DNA from: Thioclava sp. SK-1
GTDB taxonomy: Bacteria > Pseudomonadota > Alphaproteobacteria > Rhodobacterales > Rhodobacteraceae
Reading direction: 5' to 3'
Length of the DNA stretch: 64,000 nt
Assembly: GCF_001705665.1 (NCBI RefSeq)
Contig: NZ_MDHA01000069.1
Location: 248,001 to 312,000, forward strand
Positions 48,485 through 57,219 of this stretch are shown in pieces; positions within the stretch are counted from its first letter, which is position 1; each line of letters opens with the position of its first letter. Both the position numbers and the translations under genes were made by a program. Under the pieces are notes generated by a model that saw only the letters and a list, made by a program, of their open reading frames with translations, was not told the origin of the DNA and made no database searches.

Positions 48485-51370
48485 TTAGCCCGCGTTCCAC
48501 CAACCACGGCGTTTAGGCTTATCGGCCTGTTCCGGGGCTGGTTCTGGTTCGGCTTGCGCCGTTTCCAACCCTGGCTCTGCTGCGGGCGCGACGGAGGTAG
48601 GCTGTTCGGCCTGCACCTCGGCCTGCAACTCGGGTTGCGGCGCAGGGGCTTGCGCAGGCTCTGCCTCAACCACGGGGGCTGCAACCTCTGGTCCTGCGTC
48701 TGTATGCGGTGCTTCTGACTGTGGCGGCGCGCTAACGTCTTCCACGATCACAGGTTCTGGCGCGGGCTCAACCGCTGGCTCTGGCTGCGATACAGTTACA
48801 TCCGCTGTCACGGCCTCTGCCACAACTGCGGCATCAGACGCGGTTTCCGCCACCGGCGTCGCTTGTTCTGCAGCCGCCTCGACCGTGTCGGTTTTCTTGC
48901 GACGGGTGCGGCGACGCTTCTTCGGTGCCTCCCCTTCCGCAGGTTCGGCAGCCTGTTCTTCAGTGGAAGGCTCAGCATCCGTAGCCGCCGTTTCGGCATC
49001 CGTGGCAACATCGGCTGGTGCATCAGACTTACTGCTGCGACGACGACGCGTACGGGTCTTTTTCGGCGCCTCTTCGGCAGCGGCTGGTTCTGCGCCCTCT
49101 GCAGTCACGACATCAGACGCCTCTGCCTGCGTGTCTGCCGCATCATCCTCAGACCCGGCCTCATCAGAGCTTTCAGAATCCGTATGTTCACCCGAAGATT
49201 TCCGACGACGCCGACGGCGCCGCTTCTTCTTCTTGGGCTGTCCATCTTCGCCTTCATCATGCGCCGGCGGTGCCGCTGTGGGCTCGGCATCATCGTCTTC
49301 AGGCGTCTCGTCGATTTCGACCACTTCGGCCTCATCGATCTCGGCCATCAGCTGCGCCGTAGCATGCACAACCGTTTCAGCGACTTCCGGAACGATCCGC
49401 GTTGCGGTCTTGAATTTTTCGATCGAGAAATCAGGCGAAACCAATGTTGGATCCGCTTCGATACGCACCGACAGGCCGTACCGCGCCTCGATCAGGGCCA
49501 CATGCTCACGCTTGGCATTCATCAGGTAATTTGCCACCGCGACCGGGACTTTAACCAACACTTCGCGCGACCGCTTGCGCGTACCCTCTTCTTCGATGGC
49601 GCGCAGAACCTGCAGCGCAAGGCTATCGTCTGAACGAATCAAACCCGTGCCATGGCAATGTGCACATGGCTGCGTGGTGGATTCGATCATCCCGGGCCGC
49701 AACCGCTGACGCGACATCTCCATCAGACCAAAACCGGAAATCCGGCCAACTTGGATGCGCGCACGATCAGTCTTCAGCTTATCCTTCATCCGCTTTTCGA
49801 CGGCGGCGTTGTTCTTACGCTCTTCCATGTCGATAAAGTCGATGACGATCAGACCGGCCAGATCACGCAACCGCAGCTGACGTGCAACTTCTTCCGCCGC
49901 CTCAAGGTTGGTTTTGACCGCTGTATCTTCAATCGAGCCTTCTTTCGTGGCCCGACCAGAGTTCACATCAACCGCCACCAGTGCTTCGGTCACGCCGATC
50001 ACGATATACCCGCCAGAACGCAGCTGAACGACAGGGTTGAACATCTGTCCCAGATAGCTCTCGACCTGATACCGCGCAAACAGGGGCAGCTGTTCATTAT
50101 AATGCTGAACGTTCTTGGCGTGGGACGGCATGATCATTTTCATGAAGTCCTTGGCCGCGCGATAACCGCGTTCGCCTTCAACCAAGACCTCATCAATATC
50201 CTTGGAGTACAGATCCCGGATAGAGCGCTTGATCAAATCGCCTTCTTCGTAAATCGGCGCGGGGGCGACAGATTTCATCGTCAGCGTGCGGATTTGCTCC
50301 CACATCCGCATCAGATATTCATAATCCCGGCGGATTTCCGTCTTGGTGCGCTGTGCACCTGCAGTGCGGATGATCAAACCCGCGCCTTGCGGCACCTCCA
50401 GCTCTGCTGCGATTTCCTTCAGTTTCTTACGGTCAGCGGCCTGTGTAATCTTACGCGAGATACCACCACCACGCGCGGTATTGGGCATCAAGACACAATA
50501 GCGGCCTGCAAGCGACAGATAGGTGGTCAGCGCAGCGCCTTTATTGCCGCGCTCTTCTTTCACGACTTGCACCAAAAGAATCTGGCGCACTTTGATCACT
50601 TCTTGAATTTTGAACCGGCGCGCACGCGGCTTGCGCGGGCGGCGAATTTCTTCCGTTACATCTTCATCAGCAACGGATTCAATACCCTCTTCTGCGGCAC
50701 GTTCATCCGATGGGCCGGTCTCTGCCGCGTCCTCATCGGTATCATTATGCGTCTCGTCACCGTGGTCGGCCGCCTCAACCGCCGCGACATCTGGCGTACC
50801 AAGCGGGGCAGACAATTCACCAACAGCGTGATCGTTGTCATCGCCGTCATCAAGCACACCCATGCCCGGAATATCTTCCGAACGCACGACATCATCCGTG
50901 TCGGCTGCACGTTCGGCCTGCGCTGCTACGGGTGTGACGGCATCAACCGCATCCTCTGCTGCCTGCGGCTGATCTTCGGCTGCAACCTCTGGCTTGGTGG
51001 TGTTGCTGTCCTTGTCACGACGGCTGGAGCGACGACGACGCGAGCGCGTAGGCTTCTCATCCTCTTCTTCTTCGGCCTTGGCCAAAGCAGTCTCTTCTTC
51101 CAAAATCGCCTGACGGTCTGCCAGCGGAATTTGGTAGTAATCAGGATGGATTTCCGCAAACGCCAAAAAACCATGGCGATTTCCACCATAATCAACAAAG
51201 GCTGCCTGCAGCGATGGCTCGACCCGCGTTACTTTCGCAAGATAAATATTGCCAGCAAGCTGCCGTTTGTTAATGGTTTCAAAGTCGAATTCCTCAACCT
51301 TATTTCCGTCTGCCACAACCACGCGGGTTTCTTCCGCGTGCGTGGCATCGATAAGCATCTTCTTTGCCAT
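48485..51370 (-). CDS. rne: Ribonuclease E
   Basis: This is a 961-residue endoribonuclease and degradosome scaffold. The S1 domain (39-88 and 253-290) is split by an insertion of about 165 residues that is first basic (RSRRRRSSRR) and then strongly acidic. The DNase I-like catalytic site has Asp468 (ALVAVDVNSGRAT) and Asp511 (IVIDFIDM); the Zn-link is CAHC (569/572). Residues from about 690 are a Glu/Ala/Pro-rich disordered tail with basic patches (KKKKRRRRRRRK; RTRRRRSSK). The C-terminus RRGWWNAG resembles the PNPase-binding Gly-Trp-Trp peptide known in Caulobacter RNase E. A strong terminator follows. Confidence 0.96.
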   Translation of the reverse strand: MAKKMLIDATHAEETRVVVADGNKVEEFDFETINKRQLAGNIYLAKVTRVEPSLQAAFVDYGGNRHGFLAFAEIHPDYYQIPLADRQAILEEETALAKAEEEEDEKPTRSRRRRSSRRDKDSNTTKPEVAAEDQPQAAEDAVDAVTPVAAQAERAADTDDVVRSEDIPGMGVLDDGDDNDHAVGELSAPLGTPDVAAVEAADHGDETHNDTDEDAAETGPSDERAAEEGIESVADEDVTEEIRRPRKPRARRFKIQEVIKVRQILLVQVVKEERGNKGAALTTYLSLAGRYCVLMPNTARGGGISRKITQAADRKKLKEIAAELEVPQGAGLIIRTAGAQRTKTEIRRDYEYLMRMWEQIRTLTMKSVAPAPIYEEGDLIKRSIRDLYSKDIDEVLVEGERGYRAAKDFMKMIMPSHAKNVQHYNEQLPLFARYQVESYLGQMFNPVVQLRSGGYIVIGVTEALVAVDVNSGRATKEGSIEDTAVKTNLEAAEEVARQLRLRDLAGLIVIDFIDMEERKNNAAVEKRMKDKLKTDRARIQVGRISGFGLMEMSRQRLRPGMIESTTQPCAHCHGTGLIRSDDSLALQVLRAIEEEGTRKRSREVLVKVPVAVANYLMNAKREHVALIEARYGLSVRIEADPTLVSPDFSIEKFKTATRIVPEVAETVVHATAQLMAEIDEAEVVEIDETPEDDDAEPTAAPPAHDEGEDGQPKKKKRRRRRRRKSSGEHTDSESSDEAGSEDDAADTQAEASDVVTAEGAEPAAAEEAPKKTRTRRRRSSKSDAPADVATDAETAATDAEPSTEEQAAEPAEGEAPKKRRRTRRKKTDTVEAAAEQATPVAETASDAAVVAEAVTADVTVSQPEPAVEPAPEPVIVEDVSAPPQSEAPHTDAGPEVAAPVVEAEPAQAPAPQPELQAEVQAEQPTSVAPAAEPGLETAQAEPEPAPEQADKPKRRGWWNAG

Positions 51371-51882
51371 AGATCCTGTTTCCCCATGCCGAAACAGGCG
51401 ACAAGGTCACCCCCGCCGCCTGCGCGTCATGGTCTGTCTTGATAGCGAGCGCGCGCTGATACGGCATGGAGGCGGCGGCCAATAGTGGCCCGCCCGTCAT
51501 CTCCAGTGCATCGCTCAAGCGCGTCATCGCAATTCGTCCCAAGCGCAAGCTATGAAAGCCCGGCGCCCAATTAAGATCCCTTCAAGTATACACCTGTCGG
51601 GCATGAGTACGGCCATAAGGCCAATCGGTTGACCCGGAATGCAGCCACGCCACATCATTTGGCGCGCGTTCAGATCCGAAAATCAGCGAATTTCATATGG
51701 GCAGAGGCCGCGGTTGCGCGGCTTACCTTCATCCGTCCACCATAGCGTGCGGCTTGTGGAAAACACAATGGGTTTTTCGTTAGGGAATGGTTAACGAAAA
51801 TTCCCAAAGCAGTAACGGAAGTGCCAAAAATGACGAAAGGGGCCATGTGGCCCCTTTCCCATAGCTGTATGATTTCAATCGA
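51371..51882. other. 512-bp gap with rne leader/promoter region
   Basis: No convincing gene. The half next to rne should hold its promoter and a long 5' leader; TATACT on the minus strand (51585-51590) is a possible -10 without a good -35. Near 51780-51794 is TTAG-N7-TTAA, with TTAACCAT on the minus strand, close to a CtrA binding site. The dctD-side end holds a hairpin terminator. Confidence 0.45.
51836..51857 (-). terminator. Terminator hairpin after dctD
   Basis: A perfect 10-bp AAAGGGGCCA/TGGCCCCTTT stem with a 2-base apex lies about 25 bases after the dctD stop; on the minus strand TTTCGTCATTTTT follows. Confidence 0.8.
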
Positions 51883-53214
51883 TTACAGATAATCTTGCCG
51901 CGTAAGCCCGTATTTTGCCATCTTCTCATTCAACGTCCGGCGTGGCAGGCACAATTCCTCCATCACGTTGGAAATAGAACCTTTATGCCGCCGCATCGTA
52001 TTGTCGATCAGCATTTTTTCAAAATTCTCGACATATTCCTTCAGCGGCTTGCCCTCAGTCGTGATCGCAGGCACCTGCGGCTCATCATCCCCCTGCATCA
52101 GCAAAGACGCGATCGAGCCAGAGCCGCGGCGCGATTGCAGAACCGCACGCTCTGCGACATTGATAAGCTGACGAACATTGCCGGGCCATGGCGCCTGAAG
52201 CAGCTGCGCTGCCTCTTGGGCGGATAATTCCGGCGCATCGCAGCCATATTCCTCGGAGAATTGCTGTGACATAGAGGTGAATAGCGTCAGCACATCTTCC
52301 CCGCGATTGCGCAGCGGCGGCAAGGTGATTTTCAGCGCGGCCAAACGGAAATACAGATCGGGGCGCAGCGCATCTTCTACCGTCTGCCCTTCGCCATGCA
52401 CGTTGCAGATGGCAATAGTCCGGGTTTCGGCGGGCGTTCCCTGGTCGTTGATAAACGTCAGCAGCCGCGCCTGCAGCGCAGAGCTCAGTGCCTCAACATC
52501 CTCCAGACAAAGGGTCCCGCCGCGCACCTCTTCTACCAAAGGTAGCCCGCTGTCTTCCACCGGGCCAAACAGCTTGGCGGACAGCGCGTCTTCGGCATAG
52601 GCCGCACAGGACACGGCAATAAATTTCTTCCCCGCACGCGGGCCGGTTGCATGAAGCGCATGCGCCACCAGCGTTTTGCCGGTGCCGGTTTCGCCATCAA
52701 TCAAGACATGCCCATCAGCCTGGCCCAGATCCAAAATATCCTCGCGCAGACGCTCCATCGGACCCGAGGTCCCAATCAGCTTGCCGATCATCTGCTCGCC
52801 ACCGGCCAGGTCTTTGCGCAAAGCGCGATTGTCCAGCGTTTGCCGCCGCTGATTGGTCGCGCGCTTGGCCAGCTCGGTCATGCGATCCGGGTCGAATGGC
52901 TTTTCCATGAAATCCATTGCACCCATGCGCATCGCTTCAACCGCCATGGGAACATCCCCATGTCCGGTGATCATGATCACCGGCAACCCGCTGTCGATCC
53001 CCATAAGCTTTTTCAAGAACGCCATGCCATCCATACCCGGCATCCGAATATCCGAGATGACAACCCCCGGCCAATCCGGGCCGATGGTTTTCAACGCCTC
53101 TTCGGCGCACTCAAAGGTTTGGGTATCGAAGCCAGACAAGGCCAGCCATTGGCTGACCGATTGGCGCAGATCTTCTTCATCGTCGACGATCGCGACTTTC
53201 ATCATGCGTGCCAT
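51883..53214 (-). CDS. dctD: DctD-like response regulator with degenerate sigma-54 activator domain
   Basis: This is 443 residues. The receiver domain (1-120) has VDDEED and the phosphoacceptor Asp55 (VVISDIRMPGMDG). The AAA+ domain has Walker A GETGTGKT (174-181), Walker B-like GGTLCLEDVE, and the arginine region LRPDLYFRLA. The GAFTGA loop that contacts sigma-54 is missing: after LFGPVEDSG comes LPLVEEVRGG. A Fis-type helix-turn-helix (about 398-440) ends the protein. DctD activates C4-dicarboxylate uptake genes in rhizobia. No dctPQM or dctA is seen nearby. Probably works with sigma-70 or otherwise. Confidence 0.85.
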   Translation of the reverse strand: MARMMKVAIVDDEEDLRQSVSQWLALSGFDTQTFECAEEALKTIGPDWPGVVISDIRMPGMDGMAFLKKLMGIDSGLPVIMITGHGDVPMAVEAMRMGAMDFMEKPFDPDRMTELAKRATNQRRQTLDNRALRKDLAGGEQMIGKLIGTSGPMERLREDILDLGQADGHVLIDGETGTGKTLVAHALHATGPRAGKKFIAVSCAAYAEDALSAKLFGPVEDSGLPLVEEVRGGTLCLEDVEALSSALQARLLTFINDQGTPAETRTIAICNVHGEGQTVEDALRPDLYFRLAALKITLPPLRNRGEDVLTLFTSMSQQFSEEYGCDAPELSAQEAAQLLQAPWPGNVRQLINVAERAVLQSRRGSGSIASLLMQGDDEPQVPAITTEGKPLKEYVENFEKMLIDNTMRRHKGSISNVMEELCLPRRTLNEKMAKYGLTRQDYL

Positions 53215-53223
53215 ATGTCTTTC

Positions 53224-55020
53224 CTACCTCGCGGCGCTGGCTGCGCCATTTGACGCGGCAGCCTGCATTTCACCGATCAAGGGCAGCTGGACCTCAAAGA
53301 CCGCACCACCCGTTTCGGTATTATGGGCCGTCATCCGGCCACCAAAATCACTTACGATAGAGGATGAAATTGCAAGGCCCAGCCCCGTTCCCTCCCCCGG
53401 TTTCTTCGTCGTCCAAAACGGCTCGAACAGCTTGTCCAAATCCTCTATCCCTGGTCCGTTGTCGCGCAAAGTCATCACCGCCGTCTCTCCGGCGCTTAAC
53501 AAAATGTCGATCTGCGGGTCAGAGACCGTTTTGGTGGCATCAAGCGCATTTCGCAACAGGTTGATGATCACCTGTTCGAGACGAATGCGATCTACCATCA
53601 CAATCACCTGATCACCGGGCAAGGCACGGGTGATCCGAACCGTTCGCGCCTTCAACTGTGGCTCCATCATAGACAAGGCAGAGGAAATCGCCAGACGCAT
53701 ATCTACAGGCTCAAATGCGGTGCCACCTTTGCGCGCATAGGATTTCAACTGTCGGGTGATCGCGCCCATACGTTCGATCAAATCATCAATACGCTGAAAG
53801 CTGGCCAATGCCTCTTCGCCCCGGCGCCGTTGCAATAACAGCCGCGCCCCAGCCAGATAAGTCTTCATCGCCGCCAGGGGCTGATTAAGCTCATGACTGA
53901 CCGAAGCGGACATTTCCCCCAAAGCCGCAAGTTTTGACGATTGTGCCAAAGTCTGTTCGGCCACGGCCAGTTCTTTTTGCGCCCGTTCCCGTTCGGCAAT
54001 CTCGCGTGACAGCCGGGCGTTCAACGCGCGCAGCTCGGCAGATTCGCGGCGCAGCGCCATGGATTGCACCCGCGCCCGCCGCGACAGCCAGTAAAACGCC
54101 AGCGCCAGAAGGATCGCAAAACCCATAATCTCTAACGACAAAACCGCATTCACCCGCTCACGCACGGAATCATATGAGGTGAACGCAACCATGCGCCAAC
54201 CGCGGAACGGGATGCGCGTGTCGGTGCGCATCACACCGGTGCCGCGCAAATAGGCATCTGGCGGTTCATTCGCCAAATCCGCCGTTGCCTGCAATGCGCG
54301 CTGGATCGCCGTTGGCGCGGAACGGGCTTCCAACGCGGATTCCACCGTCAGCCCACGCCAGCGCGGTTCGGTGGTTAAGATGATCTCACCTTCACTATCA
54401 ATCACCGCAACCGCATCCGAAATCCCCGCCCAGGCGCGTTCAAATTTCGACAGCTCTGCCTCAACGACAATCACGCCTACAGGCAAACCATTGCTAAGCA
54501 GCAGACGCGAGTAATTGAACTGAGAGCCGGTGCCCTCTTGTGTTTCGGTGGTAAACACCGTCTCGCGCGAGCGCTGCGCATCCACAAAGAAAGGAGCCGT
54601 GCTGTAGCTTGTGCCGATCAGGTTGCGGTTGGTGGCGGCAACGACCCGACCTGACATATCCAACAACCGGATTGAGGCGGCAGAAATATCTTCACGCGCC
54701 TGAATCAGTGCCGCAGAGGTGGCGGAATATTCCTGACTTTCCAACGCATTGGTTAAGGCAGGATCACGGGCAAGCAGCAGCGGCACAACAGAGGTCCGCT
54801 GTAATTCTGAAATTAAGTTCCCAGAATATAGGGCCAGACGCAGCTCAGTCCGCACGCGTGTTGTTTCGGTAAAACGCTCCGTCAACCAAGCGTTGGTGAT
54901 CCACATTACACCAGCTGCAAGCAATAAAATAGCCGCAACCGCAAGACGCACTATCAAGCGTCCGCGGCGCGCGGCTTCGGGCATCACATCCCGGCTCACA
55001 ATGGCAAGATCCTGAACCAT
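53224..55020 (-). CDS. dctB: DctB-like sensor histidine kinase
   Basis: This is a 598-residue membrane kinase. TM1 is at about 22-42 and TM2 at 293-313, enclosing a periplasmic sensory domain of about 250 residues (double-Cache-like: SIRLLDMSGRVVAATN, FRGWRMVAFTSY). A coiled-coil linker follows, then HisKA with the phospho-His376 in GEMSASVSHELNQPLAAM, and the HATPase with DNGPGIEDL, GTGLGLAI boxes. Nine bases separate it from dctD. C4-dicarboxylate is the likely signal but is inferred only from similarity to DctB. Confidence 0.88.
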   Translation of the reverse strand: MVQDLAIVSRDVMPEAARRGRLIVRLAVAAILLLAAGVMWITNAWLTERFTETTRVRTELRLALYSGNLISELQRTSVVPLLLARDPALTNALESQEYSATSAALIQAREDISAASIRLLDMSGRVVAATNRNLIGTSYSTAPFFVDAQRSRETVFTTETQEGTGSQFNYSRLLLSNGLPVGVIVVEAELSKFERAWAGISDAVAVIDSEGEIILTTEPRWRGLTVESALEARSAPTAIQRALQATADLANEPPDAYLRGTGVMRTDTRIPFRGWRMVAFTSYDSVRERVNAVLSLEIMGFAILLALAFYWLSRRARVQSMALRRESAELRALNARLSREIAERERAQKELAVAEQTLAQSSKLAALGEMSASVSHELNQPLAAMKTYLAGARLLLQRRRGEEALASFQRIDDLIERMGAITRQLKSYARKGGTAFEPVDMRLAISSALSMMEPQLKARTVRITRALPGDQVIVMVDRIRLEQVIINLLRNALDATKTVSDPQIDILLSAGETAVMTLRDNGPGIEDLDKLFEPFWTTKKPGEGTGLGLAISSSIVSDFGGRMTAHNTETGGAVFEVQLPLIGEMQAAASNGAASAAR

Positions 55021-55066
55021 GTGGCAAATCTAGGCGATTGCCGCAGGTTCAACAAGATGACGCGGA

Positions 55067-55735
55067 TCAGGCGGTGACCGTCAGACCCGACAACGCGCGG
55101 AAAATCGCCGCCCCATCGGTGCCGCCATGGCCGGCTTCGGTTGCCCGTTCGGGATGCGGCATCATACCCAAGACCCGGCCGTTTTCGCTTAGGACACCAG
55201 CAATATCATCCACCGACCCATTCGGGTTATCGGCATAACGGAAAGCCACGCGACCGTCGCCTTCGATACGCTTCAATCCTTCAGCATCGATCTGATAATT
55301 GCCATCGTGATGCGCAATCGGGATTTCGACCTGCGACCCGGCGTTATAGCCGGATGTATATACCGAGGAAGTCTCTCCGACGATCAACTTAACAGGTTTG
55401 GAGATGAACTTCAGCGAGCCATTGCGCATCAACGCGCCCGGCAGCAACCGCATTTCGGTCAGAACCTGAAACCCGTTGCAGATCCCCAGAACATAGCCGC
55501 CTTTGCCCGCAAACTCAGCAACCGCTTTCCCGATTGGCGATTGTGAGGCGATAGCACCACACCGCAGATAATCACCATAGGAGAACCCGCCAGGAACGCC
55601 AACAATGTCGATACCTGCTGGCAATTCGCTGTCTTTGTGCCAAACCTTGACGACATCTGCGCCGGCCTGTTCAAATGCCACGGCAAGATCGCGGTCACAA
55701 TTGGACCCTGGGAATGTGATTACAGCGGCTTTCAT
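55067..55735 (-). CDS. purQ: Phosphoribosylformylglycinamidine synthase subunit PurQ
   Basis: This is a 222-residue class I glutamine amidotransferase. It provides ammonia for FGAM synthesis in purine biosynthesis. Starts [16 protein letters not shown]; the catalytic Cys is in [11 protein letters not shown], and the His-x-Glu pair in [10 protein letters not shown]. The small PurQ needs PurS and PurL; purS is next door, purL is not in the window. GGAGTG precedes the ATG. Confidence 0.97.
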   Translation of the reverse strand: MKAAVITFPGSNCDRDLAVAFEQAGADVVKVWHKDSELPAGIDIVGVPGGFSYGDYLRCGAIASQSPIGKAVAEFAGKGGYVLGICNGFQVLTEMRLLPGALMRNGSLKFISKPVKLIVGETSSVYTSGYNAGSQVEIPIAHHDGNYQIDAEGLKRIEGDGRVAFRYADNPNGSVDDIAGVLSENGRVLGMMPHPERATEAGHGGTDGAAIFRALSGLTVTA

Positions 55736-55815
55736 CGGTGACACTCCTGCCTATCGGTTGCCAATTGCGGCAATAAAGGGGGTCGGGGCAGGCAAACCGC
55801 GCCCCGAAGATGCGA

Positions 55816-56055
55816 TCAGGCGATCTCGATCGTGTATTTTTCGATCACGGTATTGGCCAGAAGCTTTTCGCACATCTGTGCAACTTCGGCCTCTGCCGCA
55901 GCCTGTTCGGTGGCTTTCAGGTCCAGCTCGATGACTTTTCCCTGACGCACACCCTCAACCGAGCCGAAGCCCAACGCGCCAAGCGCGTGGCGAATGGCCT
56001 CACCTTGAGGGTCCAGAACGCCGTCTTTCAGCATGACATGAACGCGTGCTTTCAT
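55816..56055 (-). CDS. purS: Phosphoribosylformylglycinamidine synthase subunit PurS
   Basis: This is a 79-residue small subunit that bridges PurL and PurQ. The sequence MKARVHVMLKDGVLDPQGEAI and the ending NTVIEKYTIEI are typical. AAAGGGG precedes the ATG. Located 14 bases after purC. Confidence 0.96.
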   Translation of the reverse strand: MKARVHVMLKDGVLDPQGEAIRHALGALGFGSVEGVRQGKVIELDLKATEQAAAEAEVAQMCEKLLANTVIEKYTIEIA

Positions 56056-56069
56056 TGGTCAGACCCCTT

Positions 56070-56834
56070 TCAGTTGATCAGCGTGGGCTTGATATTGGTC
56101 GTGTTATTGGTCGGCAAGACGCCAAGCCGTCGCGCCACTTCGGTATAGGCATCCGCCAAATTACCCAGATCACGGCGGAACACGTCTTTGTCGAGCTTTT
56201 GACCCGTTTTCACATCCCACAAACGGCAGCTATCCGGGCTGATTTCATCGGCAACGATCAAACGCATGAAATCGCCATCCCAAACACGTCCGATCTCAAT
56301 TTTGAAATCAACGAGCTTGATGCCGACGCCATAGAAGATCCCAGCCAGGAAATCATTGACCCGCAACGCCAGCGCAACAATATCGTCCAAATCTTGCTGC
56401 GTGGCCCAGCCGAAGGCGATGATATATTCTTCAGGGACCAACGGGTCGCCCAGATCATCATTCTTATAGCTATATTCAACGATTGGGCGCGGCAAAGGCG
56501 TGCCTTCTTCCATACCCAGACGTTTCGCCATCGAACCTGCCGCGAAATTGCGCACGATCACTTCCAGCGGCACGATTTCGACCTGACGGATCAGCTGCTC
56601 ACGCATGTTCAGACGTTTGATGAAGTGGTTCGGCACGCCCACATTGGTCAGCCCGGTCATAAAGAATTCAGACAGGCGATTGTTCAGCACGCCTTTACCT
56701 TCGATCACGTCCTTTTTCTGGGCGTTGAACGCGGTAGCATCATCCTTGAAATACTGAACCAGAGTTCCCGGCTCGGGACCTTCATACAGGACTTTCGCTT
56801 TGCCTTCGTAAATCTTTTTGCGCCGGGGTGCCAT
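56070..56834 (-). CDS. purC: Phosphoribosylaminoimidazole-succinocarboxamide synthase
   Basis: This is a 254-residue SAICAR synthetase. [37 protein letters not shown] is the typical N-terminus, followed by [17 protein letters not shown] and [10 protein letters not shown]. The ATG at 56834 is chosen over an upstream open frame of 22 codons, which would be atypical. First gene of purC-purS-purQ; a promoter is proposed at 56915-56943. Confidence 0.97.
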   Translation of the reverse strand: MAPRRKKIYEGKAKVLYEGPEPGTLVQYFKDDATAFNAQKKDVIEGKGVLNNRLSEFFMTGLTNVGVPNHFIKRLNMREQLIRQVEIVPLEVIVRNFAAGSMAKRLGMEEGTPLPRPIVEYSYKNDDLGDPLVPEEYIIAFGWATQQDLDDIVALALRVNDFLAGIFYGVGIKLVDFKIEIGRVWDGDFMRLIVADEISPDSCRLWDVKTGQKLDKDVFRRDLGNLADAYTEVARRLGVLPTNNTTNIKPTLIN

Positions 56835-57219
56835 TTGCTCTCCGTTCGGATCAGGGTCGGCGGCGCCGATAAACGGCGTTCCGACCGGTGCCGGGCACAA
56901 CGCCCGTTTGCGCCGCTATAGGACAAGGACGCCGCTCTCGCAAGGCAAAGCAGTGGCTATCGCGGCTATTTCACCATCCATAGGGCCCTCACATCGCCGC
57001 AACCGCGCTATGAACGCCCTTTTGGTCGCGTATGCACCATTCTCTACGCCGCTGCGCCAATCATATTGGAAACAGCTTCCGCGTCTACATAATACAGATT
57101 CGCACAGTGTCTCGCGGGCCAATATCGAAAATAAATCACGCATAAGTTGCATGCCCGTTAAGCGGATGTGAACCCCCAAAGGCGTATTCCGACATTGGGA
57201 TGATCAAGGGGTGACGTGT
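56835..57219. other. 385-bp divergent promoter gap between purC and the MprF-like gene
   Basis: No convincing gene. It contains a candidate purC promoter on the minus strand, and an AT-richer stretch at about 57050-57140, probably the promoter zone of the plus-strand MprF-like gene. No riboswitch was recognised. Confidence 0.5.
56915..56943 (-). promoter_or_regulatory. Candidate purC promoter
   Basis: On the minus strand TTGCGA (4 of 6 matches) and TATAGC (4 of 6) are exactly 17 bases apart, leaving a leader of about 70-80 bases before purC. Confidence 0.45.

Noticed and set aside
49652-51442. A 596-codon open frame on the plus strand opposite rne
   Set aside because: It mirrors the rne coding bias, has no known domain and no ribosome-binding site; rne itself has unmistakable catalytic motifs.
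51300-51548. An 82-codon open frame on the minus strand overlapping the rne start
   Set aside because: It runs into rne in another frame, ends in an Arg/Gly-rich shadow, and the apparent N-terminal similarity to a peptide leader is not convincing; the region is better seen as the rne 5' leader.
52530-52600. Frameshift explaining the missing GAFTGA loop of DctD
   Set aside because: The frame continues normally through Walker B and the C-terminal helix-turn-helix, and the other two frames show no GAFTGA-like sequence, so the loop is truly replaced.
57050-57140. Small RNA gene in the purC/mprF gap
   Set aside because: AT-richer sequence without a clear terminator or conserved structure; nothing specific to support it.
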